Shown one piece after another: positions 45,855 through 54,265 of a stretch of DNA of 64,000 nt; position 1 is the stretch's first letter, and each line of letters opens with the position of its first letter. The DNA is taken from positions 186,001-250,000 of the forward strand of contig NZ_RHHR01000010.1 of assembly GCF_003710915.1 (NCBI RefSeq), in the 5' to 3' direction. The notes under the pieces were generated by a model. The model had not been told where the DNA came from and did no database searches. It worked only from the letters and a program-made list of their open reading frames with translations. This stretch comes from Brevibacillus invocatus (GTDB lineage Bacteria > Bacillota > Bacilli > Brevibacillales > Brevibacillaceae). A program made the translations under genes and the position numbers.

Positions 45855-45958
45855 AAGTTGCTTACTATCACTTAGCTTACATGGATTATTATACCGTAGA
45901 GCAGCACACCCTGCAAGACAAAGAGTGAAATTATGGCGTATTTTTTCACCATATTGAA

Positions 45959-45995
45959 ATCACGATCACCCATGAGCTACCAGGACGATCGTGAT
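45959..45995 (-). terminator. Weak terminator-like stem after the YcdB-like gene
   Basis: ATCACGATC (45959-45967) and GATCGTGAT (45987-45995) form a nine-base stem around 19 bases, with only TTTCAATA after it on the minus strand. It may stabilise the RNA end rather than terminate. Confidence 0.4.
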
Positions 45996-46000
45996 ATTGT

Positions 46001-47422
46001 TTACCAATCTGAGGTTTCCAGCCATTCCCCCGATGCAGCATTCATAGAGCGGCTTTCCGCATGAAAAGCAGGGACGAAGACGAGTTTTGCCTGCTCAGCT
46101 TTTGGTGAATCGACTTCCGGGAAAATATAGTGCAATTCGATCGGCATCGCTTCCAGCCACTTTTCTTTTGCCGCTTCCTTGGCGACCACAGCAGCTGTAG
46201 CTGCGAGATGCCATTCAAACGAACGCGTAGTAAACTTTGAGAGCACATTGTCTTCTCGTTCGAACTCCATGCTCAAGATTGGCTTTGCTGCGCGCACCCC
46301 GTTGTGGATTGGAAACACATCCAGTTGATACCCTACAGTGTCATCTGATCTTCGGTTGTCCTCATTGAGATAGCGCTCGCGAAGCAAATACTCCCCTTTC
46401 TTCATGTGAACAAAATCCTCCAGGAACTGGAGTGCTCGCTTTTTGGCCTCGGTACGTGTAGTAGTAAATCGCGGAAGGGTAGGCTCTTCTCGCTCATCCG
46501 TCTGAATGGATAGCAGTTCGCCCGTTTTTTCATCCAAAAAGAGAGTGATTGTGCTGGCTCCATCCGTAGCCGTATAAGATGTTGTCGCTGCCTCATCCGG
46601 ATGGACAGTCCGTGAAGTGGATACTTTCAAACCAGCCTCTTGAAGACCAGCATAAGTGCTGGACAGCTTCTTCACTTTCTCGACAGTCAAGGAGCTAGGT
46701 TCTTTGTCCTCTTTTAGTGTCAGCAATTCGTCGCTATAGTGATACGTCAACGCTATGGCTTCTCCTGTTTTCGCATCAATTCCACGATAGGGAGATGCAG
46801 CATACTGAAGTACGCCGTTTTCGTCATCTAGCACCAGCTCCAATGCGAGCTGATCAGCAAACGCTCGCTTGGCTTGCTCAAGAGCAATGATCCCTGAAGC
46901 GGACGGCAGACGGTCAATATTGATAGCGTGATCCACCCAGCGGAATGAGCGAATTTGTCCTGAAGATTCGATCATGACATAGGCTACTTCATCTTCCACT
47001 GTGATTCCATTCACGATGGGATAGAGGGGAACTTTAACCACACGACTGGCATGAGAATTTGTGTCCTTTCCTGCAGCCATCGTACCTCCGAGTACTTCTT
47101 CGGCAAAATCAGCCGCTGCTCGGAGTGCCTGATTTTTATCTAATGTGCTGTCCTTCCCCTCATCCTTCCAAGCGAGGTCAAGCTGCTCCAGCTTTCCTCC
47201 TTTTGAGAGATTCATGTAGACAGCCTGAGGGGTCGTCTTGCGCGAATATTCATCCGACTTCAGATCAATATGGATCTGCCAGGTGTCACCACCTTCGCTC
47301 GTGATCTGTACAGTCACCGGAATGTCCTCCATCGAGAAAAATTCCACTGCATCTTCTACGAGTTGTTTCGCCTTTGGATTCCTTATTTCACCATCATTTA
47401 TCTGTAAAAAAACACTTCTCAT
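46001..47422 (-). CDS. YcdB/YcdC-repeat (PepSY-like) protein
   Basis: 473 residues with two or more YcdB/YcdC-type repeats, alpha-beta units like PepSY domains, for example LDKNQALRAAADFAEEVLGG and TRTEAKKRALQFLEDFV. Relatives are usually exported, but no signal peptide is present here. The only upstream ATG, at 47422, lies in the arm of the strong terminator of folE and has no good ribosome site. The gene may start further in, may have lost its 5' end, or may be regulated by that hairpin. The function is unknown. Confidence 0.65.
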   Translation of the reverse strand: MRSVFLQINDGEIRNPKAKQLVEDAVEFFSMEDIPVTVQITSEGGDTWQIHIDLKSDEYSRKTTPQAVYMNLSKGGKLEQLDLAWKDEGKDSTLDKNQALRAAADFAEEVLGGTMAAGKDTNSHASRVVKVPLYPIVNGITVEDEVAYVMIESSGQIRSFRWVDHAINIDRLPSASGIIALEQAKRAFADQLALELVLDDENGVLQYAASPYRGIDAKTGEAIALTYHYSDELLTLKEDKEPSSLTVEKVKKLSSTYAGLQEAGLKVSTSRTVHPDEAATTSYTATDGASTITLFLDEKTGELLSIQTDEREEPTLPRFTTTRTEAKKRALQFLEDFVHMKKGEYLLRERYLNEDNRRSDDTVGYQLDVFPIHNGVRAAKPILSMEFEREDNVLSKFTTRSFEWHLAATAAVVAKEAAKEKWLEAMPIELHYIFPEVDSPKAEQAKLVFVPAFHAESRSMNAASGEWLETSDW

Positions 47423-47455
47423 TACGGCTCGAATGTCCCTGAGAAGTGTTTTTTT
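47406..47455 (-). terminator. Strong terminator after folE, overlapping the next gene's start
   Basis: AAAAAAACACTTCTCA and TGAGAAGTGTTTTTTT pair over 16 bases around 18, with A and T runs on both sides. It follows the folE stop by 26 bases. The ATG of the YcdB-like gene (47420-47422) lies at the loop end of one arm. Confidence 0.9.
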
Positions 47456-47481
47456 GCATGTCAGTCTGGTGTTGTACGCAA

Positions 47482-48045
47482 TTACACGCGAATAAGGCTG
47501 AACACTTCTGCCCTCGCAGCAGCGTCTTTTTCAAAGATTCCCCGTACAGCAGACGTGATGGTCTTGGAGCCGGGCTTCTTGATCCCTCGCATCGTCATGC
47601 ACATATGCTCTGCCTCTACGACGACAACTACGCCGTGAGGGTCAAGCTTGCGCATCATGGCGTCTGCTACAGTAGCGGTGATGCGCTCCTGAAGCTGGGG
47701 ACGTTTGGCCACCGTATCCACGGCGCGTGCCAGTTTACTCAAGCCAACGACACGTCCACCGCGCGGGATGTAGGCCACATGTGCCTTTCCAAAGAAGGGC
47801 ACCAGGTGATGTTCACACATCGAATAAAAAGGAATATCCTTGACGAGAACCATCTCTTCATGGTCCTCGCTAAAAACAGTCTCAAAGTATACCTCTTCGT
47901 TAATGTGCATTCCTTCAAATACTTCTGCATACATTTTCGCAACCCGTTTTGGCGTATCCAGCAATCCTTCCCGATCCGGGTTATCACCTACAGCCTCCAA
48001 AATCATACGGACAGCCTGTTGAATTTTTTCCAAATCGACGTTCAT
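47482..48045 (-). CDS. folE: GTP cyclohydrolase I
   Basis: 187 residues. It opens GTP to dihydroneopterin triphosphate, the first step of folate synthesis. Motifs: [12 protein letters not shown] with the zinc Cys and His, [19 protein letters not shown], and MCMTMRGI with the second zinc Cys. Also known as mtrA in B. subtilis because it is co-transcribed with mtrB. Here a strong terminator follows it and mtrB is about 2.6 kb away. AGGAGG lies before the ATG. Confidence 0.97.
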   Translation of the reverse strand: MNVDLEKIQQAVRMILEAVGDNPDREGLLDTPKRVAKMYAEVFEGMHINEEVYFETVFSEDHEEMVLVKDIPFYSMCEHHLVPFFGKAHVAYIPRGGRVVGLSKLARAVDTVAKRPQLQERITATVADAMMRKLDPHGVVVVVEAEHMCMTMRGIKKPGSKTITSAVRGIFEKDAAARAEVFSLIRV

Positions 48046-48248
48046 ATTAAACCTCCTACCTACTGGCCCTAGTTACTCGATCTATGTTCCGGCACGAGCC
48101 CTATTTTCATTCGTGTGAGTGGTTGAATCTGTCAAAAGCAAACAAGCCAATCTTACCATAATACGCTGCAAAAAACAAAATGCTCGTGTGCAACTTGTAC
48201 AGGAAGTCGCACTTTCCGTGACATTCTGAAAATAACTGCATGGATAAG

Positions 48249-48283
48249 AAAAAAACCCACATTACGAGAATGTGGGTTTTTTT
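48249..48283 (-). terminator. Terminator after hbs
   Basis: AAACCCACATT and AATGTGGGTTT with A and T runs on both sides make a 15-base stem around ACGAG. It lies 31 bases past the hbs stop. The gap from 48284 to 48313 and from 48046 to 48248 holds no gene. Confidence 0.93.
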
Positions 48284-48313
48284 ATGTAAGTGGTTCGTTA
48301 TTATACATAACGA

Positions 48314-48586
48314 TTACTTGATGGAGTCTTTGAGTTGTTTACCTGGTTTGAACGCAGGTACTTTGCTGGAAGCGATTTCGATCTCTTCTCCTGTTTGTGG
48401 GTTACGACCTTTACGAGCCGCACGCTCACGAACTTCGAAGTTACCGAAGCCGATAAGTTGGACTTTGTCACCCGTTTTCAGTGCGTCAGCAATTGCATCC
48501 AGTACAGCATCAACTGCTTTTGTCGCATCTTTTTTGGTGAGTTCAGTGGTTTCAGCCACTTTTGCAATCAGTTCTGTTTTGTTCAT
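48314..48586 (-). CDS. hbs: DNA-binding protein HU
   Basis: 90 residues, the HU homodimer type. It bends and packs DNA. The N-terminal helices [12 protein letters not shown] and [18 protein letters not shown] are followed by the [21 protein letters not shown] arm that grips the minor groove. It lies between spoIVA and folE as in B. subtilis. GGGGAGGTG precedes the ATG. A good sigma-A promoter is at 48696-48724. Confidence 0.98.
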   Translation of the reverse strand: MNKTELIAKVAETTELTKKDATKAVDAVLDAIADALKTGDKVQLIGFGNFEVRERAARKGRNPQTGEEIEIASSKVPAFKPGKQLKDSIK

Positions 48587-48695
48587 TCTTGTTCACCTCC
48601 CCTCAAAGAACTCCACAAGTCCTAGCTATTATTTTTCTTAACCGAAATGCGTTGTTTTATACACGATTGGTTGTTTTTACCGATCTGACAAGCTT

Positions 48696-48724
48696 ATAGT
48701 AATACACAGATTTCTGAAATTCAA
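48696..48724 (-). promoter_or_regulatory. hbs promoter
   Basis: TTGAAT (48719-48724) and TACTAT (48696-48701) are 17 bases apart on the minus strand, about 100 bases before the hbs ATG. A second start site closer to the gene is possible, as in B. subtilis. Confidence 0.65.
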
Positions 48725-48755
48725 GTACCTCCTGTCGAAATTGAACGAAATACAA

Positions 48756-48787
48756 GAAAAAAAGGCTCCCCATCAGTACGGGAGCCC
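48756..48787 (-). terminator. Terminator after spoIVA
   Basis: GGCTCCC and GGGAGCC form a seven-base stem around nine bases, followed by seven T on the minus strand, about 40 bases past the spoIVA stop. Confidence 0.9.
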
Positions 48788-48826
48788 CATTCTTTCCTGC
48801 GTTATCTAGTTCCATTTTCCTACGTT

Positions 48827-50308
48827 TTACAGTATGATCGCGATCAGTCCGCCAGAGCCTTCATTGATGATACGCCCCAAGGTTTCCTGCAGTTTGTATC
48901 TCGCATTGTCCGGCATCATGGTGATTTTTCCTTGAATTCCTTCTCGGACGATCGAGTGCAGGGATCTGCCGAAAATATCGGAATTCCAAATCGACAACGG
49001 ATCTTTGTCGAAATCTTGCATCAGGTACCGAACCAGTTCTTCGCTTTGCTTTTCTGTACCGATGATTGGCGCAAACTCCGATTCCACATCTACTCTGATC
49101 ATATGAATGGATGGAGCGGTTGCCTTCAGCCTGACACCAAAGCGAGGGCCTTGACGGATGAGTTCAGGTTCGTCCAAGGTCATCTCATGCAACGACGGAG
49201 CCGCAATGCCATAGCCTGTGCTCCGGACCATATGCAGCGCTTCCGCTACCTGATCGTATTCCCGCTTGGCATGGGAGAATTCCTGCATGATTTTCAGCAA
49301 ATGATCCTTGCCGCTGATCTCGACACCCACGATCTCCACCAAGATGCGATCATAGAGCTCATCCGGTGCGTAAAGATCGATTTCAGCTATCCCTTGGCCC
49401 ATATGCATGCCTGCAAGGGACGCTCGCTCCACGAAGTCATACTCGTTGAAGAAACCGACGACACGGTCCACATCGCGTAACCGGCGTATATCCTGCACAG
49501 TCTCTCGTACGGCTTCTTCGTAGTTTTGACGGAGCCAGTGCCCATTCTCAAGCACCATGACCCAGCTGGGCAGATTGACGTTTACTTCATGTACAGGGAA
49601 TTCAAACAGAACTTCCCTCATGAGAAGCAGGATTTCTTGTTCGGTCATGTGATCAACTGACAGTGCGACGACCGGAACATCGTATTTTTCCTGCAGCTGA
49701 GCACGCAGATTTTGGGCTTCATCAGATCGTGGACGCGTCGAGTTGACGACAATCACAAAAGGCTTCCCAACTTCCTTGAGCTCGTTGACAACCCGCTCTT
49801 CCGCATCAATGTAACCTACACGGGGAATTTCCGCGATGCTGCCATCCGTTGTAACCACAATTCCAATCGTGGAGTGTTCCTGGATGACTTTGCGGGTACC
49901 TACTTCTGCTGCTTCTTCGAATGGAACAGGCTCTTCGTACCAAGGTGTGTTCACCATTCTCGGCCCGTTGTCATCCTCAAATCCTTTTGCACCCTGAACC
50001 GTATATCCCACGCAGTCAACGAGGCGGACGTTGATGCTGAGCCCTTCGGTTACGTGTACATTGACAGCCTGGTTTGGAACAAATTTCGGCTCTGTCGTCA
50101 TGATTGTTCGGCCGGACGCACTTTGCGGCAATTCGTCCGTAGCGCGAATCCGTTCGGCCTCTGATTGAATATTGGGGATGACGACCTGCTCCATAAATCG
50201 CTTGATAAATGTGGATTTCCCTGTACGCACAGGCCCTACAACGCCTAGGTAGATATCTCCGCCTGTCCGTTCGGCTATGTCTTTAAAGATGTCAACTCGT
50301 TCCACCAT
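48827..50308 (-). CDS. spoIVA: Stage IV sporulation protein A, spore coat ATPase
   Basis: 493 residues, full length. SpoIVA polymerises around the forespore with ATP hydrolysis and forms the base on which coat and cortex assemble. The Walker A motif GPVRTGKSTFIKRFM is near residue 25, with TEPKFVPNQAV and LVDCVGYTV of the GTPase-like fold following. The end is conserved. It starts at ATG with AAGGAGG before it. A weak sigma-E-like pair (GGATAAT and CATAGTGT) lies upstream, fitting mother-cell expression, but is far from consensus. Confidence 0.98.
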   Translation of the reverse strand: MVERVDIFKDIAERTGGDIYLGVVGPVRTGKSTFIKRFMEQVVIPNIQSEAERIRATDELPQSASGRTIMTTEPKFVPNQAVNVHVTEGLSINVRLVDCVGYTVQGAKGFEDDNGPRMVNTPWYEEPVPFEEAAEVGTRKVIQEHSTIGIVVTTDGSIAEIPRVGYIDAEERVVNELKEVGKPFVIVVNSTRPRSDEAQNLRAQLQEKYDVPVVALSVDHMTEQEILLLMREVLFEFPVHEVNVNLPSWVMVLENGHWLRQNYEEAVRETVQDIRRLRDVDRVVGFFNEYDFVERASLAGMHMGQGIAEIDLYAPDELYDRILVEIVGVEISGKDHLLKIMQEFSHAKREYDQVAEALHMVRSTGYGIAAPSLHEMTLDEPELIRQGPRFGVRLKATAPSIHMIRVDVESEFAPIIGTEKQSEELVRYLMQDFDKDPLSIWNSDIFGRSLHSIVREGIQGKITMMPDNARYKLQETLGRIINEGSGGLIAIIL

Positions 50309-50445
50309 CGATGACCTCCTTCTATTTGTCTATTTTTACACTATGACCGTTTTTCCGAATTATCCCTGACCGCCAGTATTTTCCCGGGAACCTCGTACTA
50401 GTTTCGTGGACAGTACAAATATATGTGAGTATGGGAGAACTAGAA

Positions 50446-50476
50446 CAAAAAAACGACTCTTTTTTAGAGTCGTTTT
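50446..50476. terminator. Bidirectional terminator after yphF
   Basis: AAAACGACTCT (50450-50460) and AGAGTCGTTTT (50466-50476) form an 11-base stem around five T, with flanking A run. It lies eight bases past the yphF stop. Confidence 0.92.
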
Positions 50477-50483
50477 GATCGGA

Positions 50484-51215
50484 TCAATGTAATTTCAGGA
50501 GTTTTGGCTGATCGCCTACCATCGTATATGGGAACGATTTAGCCGGAACGAAGTTGGATTCCCTCGCCATGACATATCGCGGATCCGTTCTTTCTTGCAC
50601 GGTCGCCTTGCTCTCTCTCAGAACGGTAGCAATGTCGATGGCGTAATCAATTCCTACATCTCCTTTTCCATTCATCACGAGTGGTAAAAGGTATGTACCT
50701 GCTGTACCTGGTACTTGTGTTTCTTTCATGCCAATTTTTCCAAAATCAATAGAGAAATATCCATCCCCGATGTCTGCTTTGATCGGCAGCTCATTGTCGT
50801 TGTTGTATTGATACGAATGAACCGCTCGTTGGACATCGGCTACCGTACTGATAGAGCTCAAGTGGATTAATCTCACAGTCGGGTTGGTCTCTACGTCAAT
50901 CAGCACATACTTGAATACGCCGCCTTTTTCAAAGGAGTTTCCAGGGACATCCGGCATGTACTTCGGAATCAGTTTGTGAAAATCGATCTCGTACTTTTCG
51001 AAGATCGGCGTGTCTAAATCTTTTGTGACAATAGGCAGAACCGATGTATCCTGCCTGAATTGATCAATCGCTTTTTGCGTTGCTTCTAGAAAAAATGCGC
51101 TCGGCATCTGGTTCTCTGCTCGCCTTTCATCCGGATACAAACATCCTGAAAGCATCACAGACAAAAGCGTCAAGCAAACAAGCAACGGATGCCATTTACG
51201 CAACGAATACTCCAT
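50484..51215 (-). CDS. yphF: Lipoprotein YphF
   Basis: 243 residues. The signal sequence ends in lipobox MLSGC (Cys 25), so it should be lipid-anchored outside the membrane. The rest is a polar alpha/beta domain with no catalytic motif I recognise. Length and position just upstream of spoIVA match B. subtilis YphF. The function is unknown; the neighbourhood hints at a sporulation link (inference). Confidence 0.8.
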   Translation of the reverse strand: MEYSLRKWHPLLVCLTLLSVMLSGCLYPDERRAENQMPSAFFLEATQKAIDQFRQDTSVLPIVTKDLDTPIFEKYEIDFHKLIPKYMPDVPGNSFEKGGVFKYVLIDVETNPTVRLIHLSSISTVADVQRAVHSYQYNNDNELPIKADIGDGYFSIDFGKIGMKETQVPGTAGTYLLPLVMNGKGDVGIDYAIDIATVLRESKATVQERTDPRYVMARESNFVPAKSFPYTMVGDQPKLLKLH

Positions 51216-51236
51216 CTTCCCTATACACCTCTTGCT

Positions 51237-51593
51237 TCAATCTTCATTTTCTTCTTGCTGCCGCAGCAAAGCAGCTTGCACGACGGACTTCAAACGGCTC
51301 TCCGGTATACGTACCGTACAGTCTTTTTGTGTGACCTTGGCTTGACACCCTAGACGTATACCCTGTTCCAGATCGTTCTCTGCCAGCTTACGTACCTCCA
51401 GAGCGGTTGGAGGGGATAATTCTCCCTGCTCCAGCACGACCTTGCACATCAGACAGGAAGCGTGTCCACCGCATCGTTGAGGTATCACCACGCGAGCAGA
51501 TCCAGCTACGCTGACAAGAGTCTGTCCCTGTCTCGCCTTTACGGTTTTGCCTGATGGTAAAAACGTTACTTTACTCATGAACCAATGTCCCAA
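51237..51593 (-). CDS. 2Fe-2S ferredoxin, adrenodoxin-like cysteine spacing
   Basis: About 113-118 residues. Cysteines follow C-x5-C-x2-C (CGGHASCLMC) with a fourth in LGCQA, the spacing of adrenodoxin/Isc-type ferredoxins. The cluster should carry one electron to an unknown partner. The start is uncertain: an ATG at 51578 gives MSKVTF, while a TTG at 51593 sits directly behind the previous stop; neither has a clear ribosome site. It is the second of two tandem ferredoxin genes, three bases or fewer from the first. Confidence 0.85.
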   Translation of the reverse strand: MGHWFMSKVTFLPSGKTVKARQGQTLVSVAGSARVVIPQRCGGHASCLMCKVVLEQGELSPPTALEVRKLAENDLEQGIRLGCQAKVTQKDCTVRIPESRLKSVVQAALLRQQEENED

Positions 51594-51890
51594 TCAATAT
51601 GGCCGATGAGCGAGCGTCACATCGCCATCCTTGACGATCTGAACCTGGCACCCCAGCCTGTATCCTTCAGCTCGTTCTGCTTTGCGCAGACGCAGCTTTT
51701 CTTCCTTCGTCACTTCATTCAGTGCTTCTGCTCCTTCGATTACCAAAGTGCGACATTGTGCACATACGCCTCGTTGGCAAGCATATCCCCAGACGACTTT
51801 ATGCTTTTTGGCCAATTCAACGATCGACTTGTTGGTCTCTACAGGCAACGTATGGCTACCCGATCGGCTTTGCAAGGTTAGCTGCGCCAT
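51594..51890 (-). CDS. 2Fe-2S ferredoxin, plant-type cysteine spacing
   Basis: 98 residues. Cys38, Cys43 and Cys46 (C-x4-C-x2-C in ACQRGVCAQC) and Cys81 form a plant-type 2Fe-2S site in a beta-grasp fold. It is an electron carrier with unknown partners. It lies 12 bases after yphE and immediately before a second ferredoxin gene with different cysteine spacing. B. subtilis, as far as I recall, has no such pair between yphE and yphF. Confidence 0.88.
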   Translation of the reverse strand: MAQLTLQSRSGSHTLPVETNKSIVELAKKHKVVWGYACQRGVCAQCRTLVIEGAEALNEVTKEEKLRLRKAERAEGYRLGCQVQIVKDGDVTLAHRPY

Positions 51891-51902
51891 AACTCCCTCT
51901 CC

Positions 51903-52091
51903 TTATACAAACATAACCACTAAGATTAACACAAAAATGACAAGCAACATCAAAAAGCCCACCGTTCTGAGTACGAAACGAAGCCAGGCATTTTGGGTCT
52001 TCCTGGAAAAAAGCATCATGAAATTGCAGACGAACATCAATGCGATAGCGACAAATGAGATGTTCATCTTCGTAATAGGATCAATATACAT
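51903..52091 (-). CDS. yphE: DUF2768 small membrane protein YphE
   Basis: 62 residues with two membrane segments, ISFVAIALMFVCNFMMLF and VGFLMLLVIFVLILVVMF, joined by a basic loop. Size, topology and position upstream of yphF match YphE/DUF2768 of spore formers. The function is unknown. The ATG at 52091 has only a distant GGAT upstream, so the start is not certain. Confidence 0.75.
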   Translation of the reverse strand: MYIDPITKMNISFVAIALMFVCNFMMLFSRKTQNAWLRFVLRTVGFLMLLVIFVLILVVMFV

Positions 52092-52225
52092 CTAGACTAC
52101 AGCATCCTTTGCTTTTTTGGTTTTATTATACCATACTTCACCATCCTGCACCTGACGGATGCGAACCACCTTCTAGACGTTCGCATAGACTATCGTGATG
52201 AATTCGCCCATTGGAGGGATGGCAG

Positions 52226-52714
52226 ATGAGCAGCAATCGTAAATGGCGAAATCCATATGCACCCATTCCTAGCAAGAAACTAAACGACCAGGCAACCGAG
52301 GTGTCCCTTGCCGTCACACCCAAAAAAGTCGTGCCCGCCACAGCTGACCTGCGCACTTCCGTGTCCAAGATGCGCAATAATATTAAAGGCATAAGCACAA
52401 CGATTCGACAAGTGGAAGAGACGATGGACACCCTGTACGGTGCGATGGAGATCTTTGAGAACCTGGGCAAGCGTAATGCCGACAAGCCAGAGACAGCCGA
52501 AAAACCAAGCAACAAGCGCAAGGCGGCACCAGAGACTGCCCAAAAAGTCAGTGAATCCTCCGAGCAGGAAGCTGGCAGTGGCGGTGCAAGCAGCAATCCA
52601 CTGGCCAATATCGACATCGGTCAGTTGCTTGGGTTGTTACAGTCTCCTCTAGTTCAAAATCTTCTGACCCAGACGGTCACAAACAGCGGAAAACAAAGAA
52701 AAAAAGAGGGATGA
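52226..52714 (+). CDS. Uncharacterised small protein on the plus strand
   Basis: 162 residues and one of two plus-strand genes in the window. The start is the ATG at 52226, eight bases after GGAGG. The N-terminus is basic and Pro-rich, residues about 45-85 form an amphipathic helix or coiled coil (MRNNIKGISTTIRQVEETM), residues 90-130 are Lys/Glu/Ser-rich low complexity, and the end holds IGQLLGLLQSPLVQNLL. It loosely recalls Bacillus YppG/VrrA-like proteins, but I cannot assign it. A terminator follows at once. Confidence 0.7.
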   Translation: MSSNRKWRNPYAPIPSKKLNDQATEVSLAVTPKKVVPATADLRTSVSKMRNNIKGISTTIRQVEETMDTLYGAMEIFENLGKRNADKPETAEKPSNKRKAAPETAQKVSESSEQEAGSGGASSNPLANIDIGQLLGLLQSPLVQNLLTQTVTNSGKQRKKEG

Positions 52715-52727
52715 TCTCCCTCTTTTT
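52701..52727 (+). terminator. Terminator of the plus-strand gene
   Basis: AAAAAGAGGGA (52701-52711) and TCCCTCTTTTT (52717-52727) form an 11-base stem around five bases, followed by more T. The stop codon TGA lies in the loop. Confidence 0.9.
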
Positions 52728-52833
52728 TTCTTGTTTCTGTAGGTCAGCCATGTCCCTGTAGAGCCATGATTGTTCCTAGTCTTACTGTATGACGGTTTTC
52801 TCAGCATGTAACGGTCATAATCGCCCATTTCTC

Positions 52834-53103
52834 TTACTTGAGCAGCTTGCCTAAGGATGAGAGATCTGACAGGTTGATTTCTTTATCCCGGAACATCTGA
52901 ATGATCTTGTCTTCTTTTTCTGGCGTAAGCGTCTTGCCACTCATCGCGGCCAGCGACTGGATCATTTGACGCAGCTTGGTTTCGTCTTCAAAATCACTTT
53001 TCTTAACCGTGCTAGCCAGTGATCGAAGCTTGCTTTCATCCACATGCTCTACGGCTTTGCTCTTCAGACTATCCATGAAACGACGTGAGAAATTGCTGTT
53101 CAT
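52834..53103 (-). CDS. spoVIF: Stage VI sporulation protein F family
   Basis: 89 residues, soluble and helical. The segment SDFEDETKLRQMIQSLAAMSGK with the following PEKEDKIIQMF matches the SpoVIF/YjcC family, which takes part in late spore coat assembly. AGGAGG lies before the ATG. It is inserted between gpsA and the yphE region, where B. subtilis does not, as far as I recall, carry it. Confidence 0.72.
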   Translation of the reverse strand: MNSNFSRRFMDSLKSKAVEHVDESKLRSLASTVKKSDFEDETKLRQMIQSLAAMSGKTLTPEKEDKIIQMFRDKEINLSDLSSLGKLLK

Positions 53104-53174
53104 GCGAAACCTCCTCCTGCCATCTAGGCTTTCACGCTATCTTATGTGCAGGAGCCTAAATGTGTGAGGCGATC

Positions 53175-54212
53175 TCACTCTGGACGATCTGCATCCGGGT
53201 TTAACAGCCCCATCTCATACGTTTTTCCGCGACCCATCAGCTCTTCGACGCCTTGTTTGGCTGTTTTGCCTTCAAACAGAATCCCGTATAGGACTGATGT
53301 AATCGGCATCTCTACCTGCTCTCTTTGAGCCAGAGCGTGGGTAGCGTGCGTGGTCCGAACTCCTTCGACAACCATTCCCATCTGCTCCAGCACGTCCTCC
53401 AGCTTGTTCCCCTGTCCGAGCATGTAGCCAGCGCGCCAATTTCGACTGTGCTTGCTGGTGCAGGTGGCGATCATGTCCCCAACGCCTGCCAGTCCCAAGA
53501 AAGTCAGGGGCATCGCGCCCAGCTTGCTTCCCAAGCGGCTGATTTCAGCAAGCCCTCGCGTCATAAGTGCTGCCTTCGCATTATCGCCATAACCTAAACC
53601 ATCTGACATTCCTGCGCCGAGTGCAATAATGTTCTTGAGTGCACCAGCGATTTCGGCACCGACCAGATCGGGGTTGGTATAGACGCGAAAATTGGGATTC
53701 ATCAGCAAATCTTGTGCCCTCAGCATGCTTTCTTCAGAGGCAGATGCGACGACTACAGTCGTTGGCTGTTGAAGAACGACTTCCTCGGCATGACTCGGAC
53801 CTGTAAGAACAGCCAATCGAGCGGCAATCCCCGGCGAAACCTCCTCGGAAATCACCTCTGACATCCGTTTTAAGCTCTCCAATTCGAACCCTTTTGTCGC
53901 ATGCAGCAGCAGGACATCAGGCTCAAGATGCGCTGCCAGCTTTTTGCACATGTCTCTCATCGAATGTGAAGGAACAGCTAGAAGCACGATGCGCATCCCC
54001 GCAACAGCTTCCTGTATATCCGATGTAGCGACAATATTTTCGGGAAGCGTGATTTCAGGAAGGTATTTTTCATTCCGATGCGTATTGTTGATTTCCTCAG
54101 CTGTTTGGGGGTTACGCACCCATAAAATCACCTGATGACCGTTCATCGCCAAAACAGAAGCAAGTGCTGTACCCCAACTCCCAGCGCCGATAACGGCTAC
54201 CTTTTGAATCAA
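53175..54212 (-). CDS. gpsA: NAD(P)-dependent glycerol-3-phosphate dehydrogenase
   Basis: 345 residues when started at a TTG at 54212, which has TGGAGGGA at the right distance and gives the normal start MIQKVAVIGAGSWG. An ATG six codons earlier lies on top of that ribosome site. It reduces dihydroxyacetone phosphate to sn-glycerol-3-phosphate for phospholipids. Motifs: GAGSWGTALA, ATKGFE, and the active-site GALKNIIALGAGM. plsY upstream and plsC nearby use its product. Confidence 0.96.
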   Translation of the reverse strand: MIQKVAVIGAGSWGTALASVLAMNGHQVILWVRNPQTAEEINNTHRNEKYLPEITLPENIVATSDIQEAVAGMRIVLLAVPSHSMRDMCKKLAAHLEPDVLLLHATKGFELESLKRMSEVISEEVSPGIAARLAVLTGPSHAEEVVLQQPTTVVVASASEESMLRAQDLLMNPNFRVYTNPDLVGAEIAGALKNIIALGAGMSDGLGYGDNAKAALMTRGLAEISRLGSKLGAMPLTFLGLAGVGDMIATCTSKHSRNWRAGYMLGQGNKLEDVLEQMGMVVEGVRTTHATHALAQREQVEMPITSVLYGILFEGKTAKQGVEELMGRGKTYEMGLLNPDADRPE

Positions 54213-54265
54213 GAGCGCTCCCTCCAACATTTCATTTTATTTGTACCTTGCTTGTGCTAGCCGGT

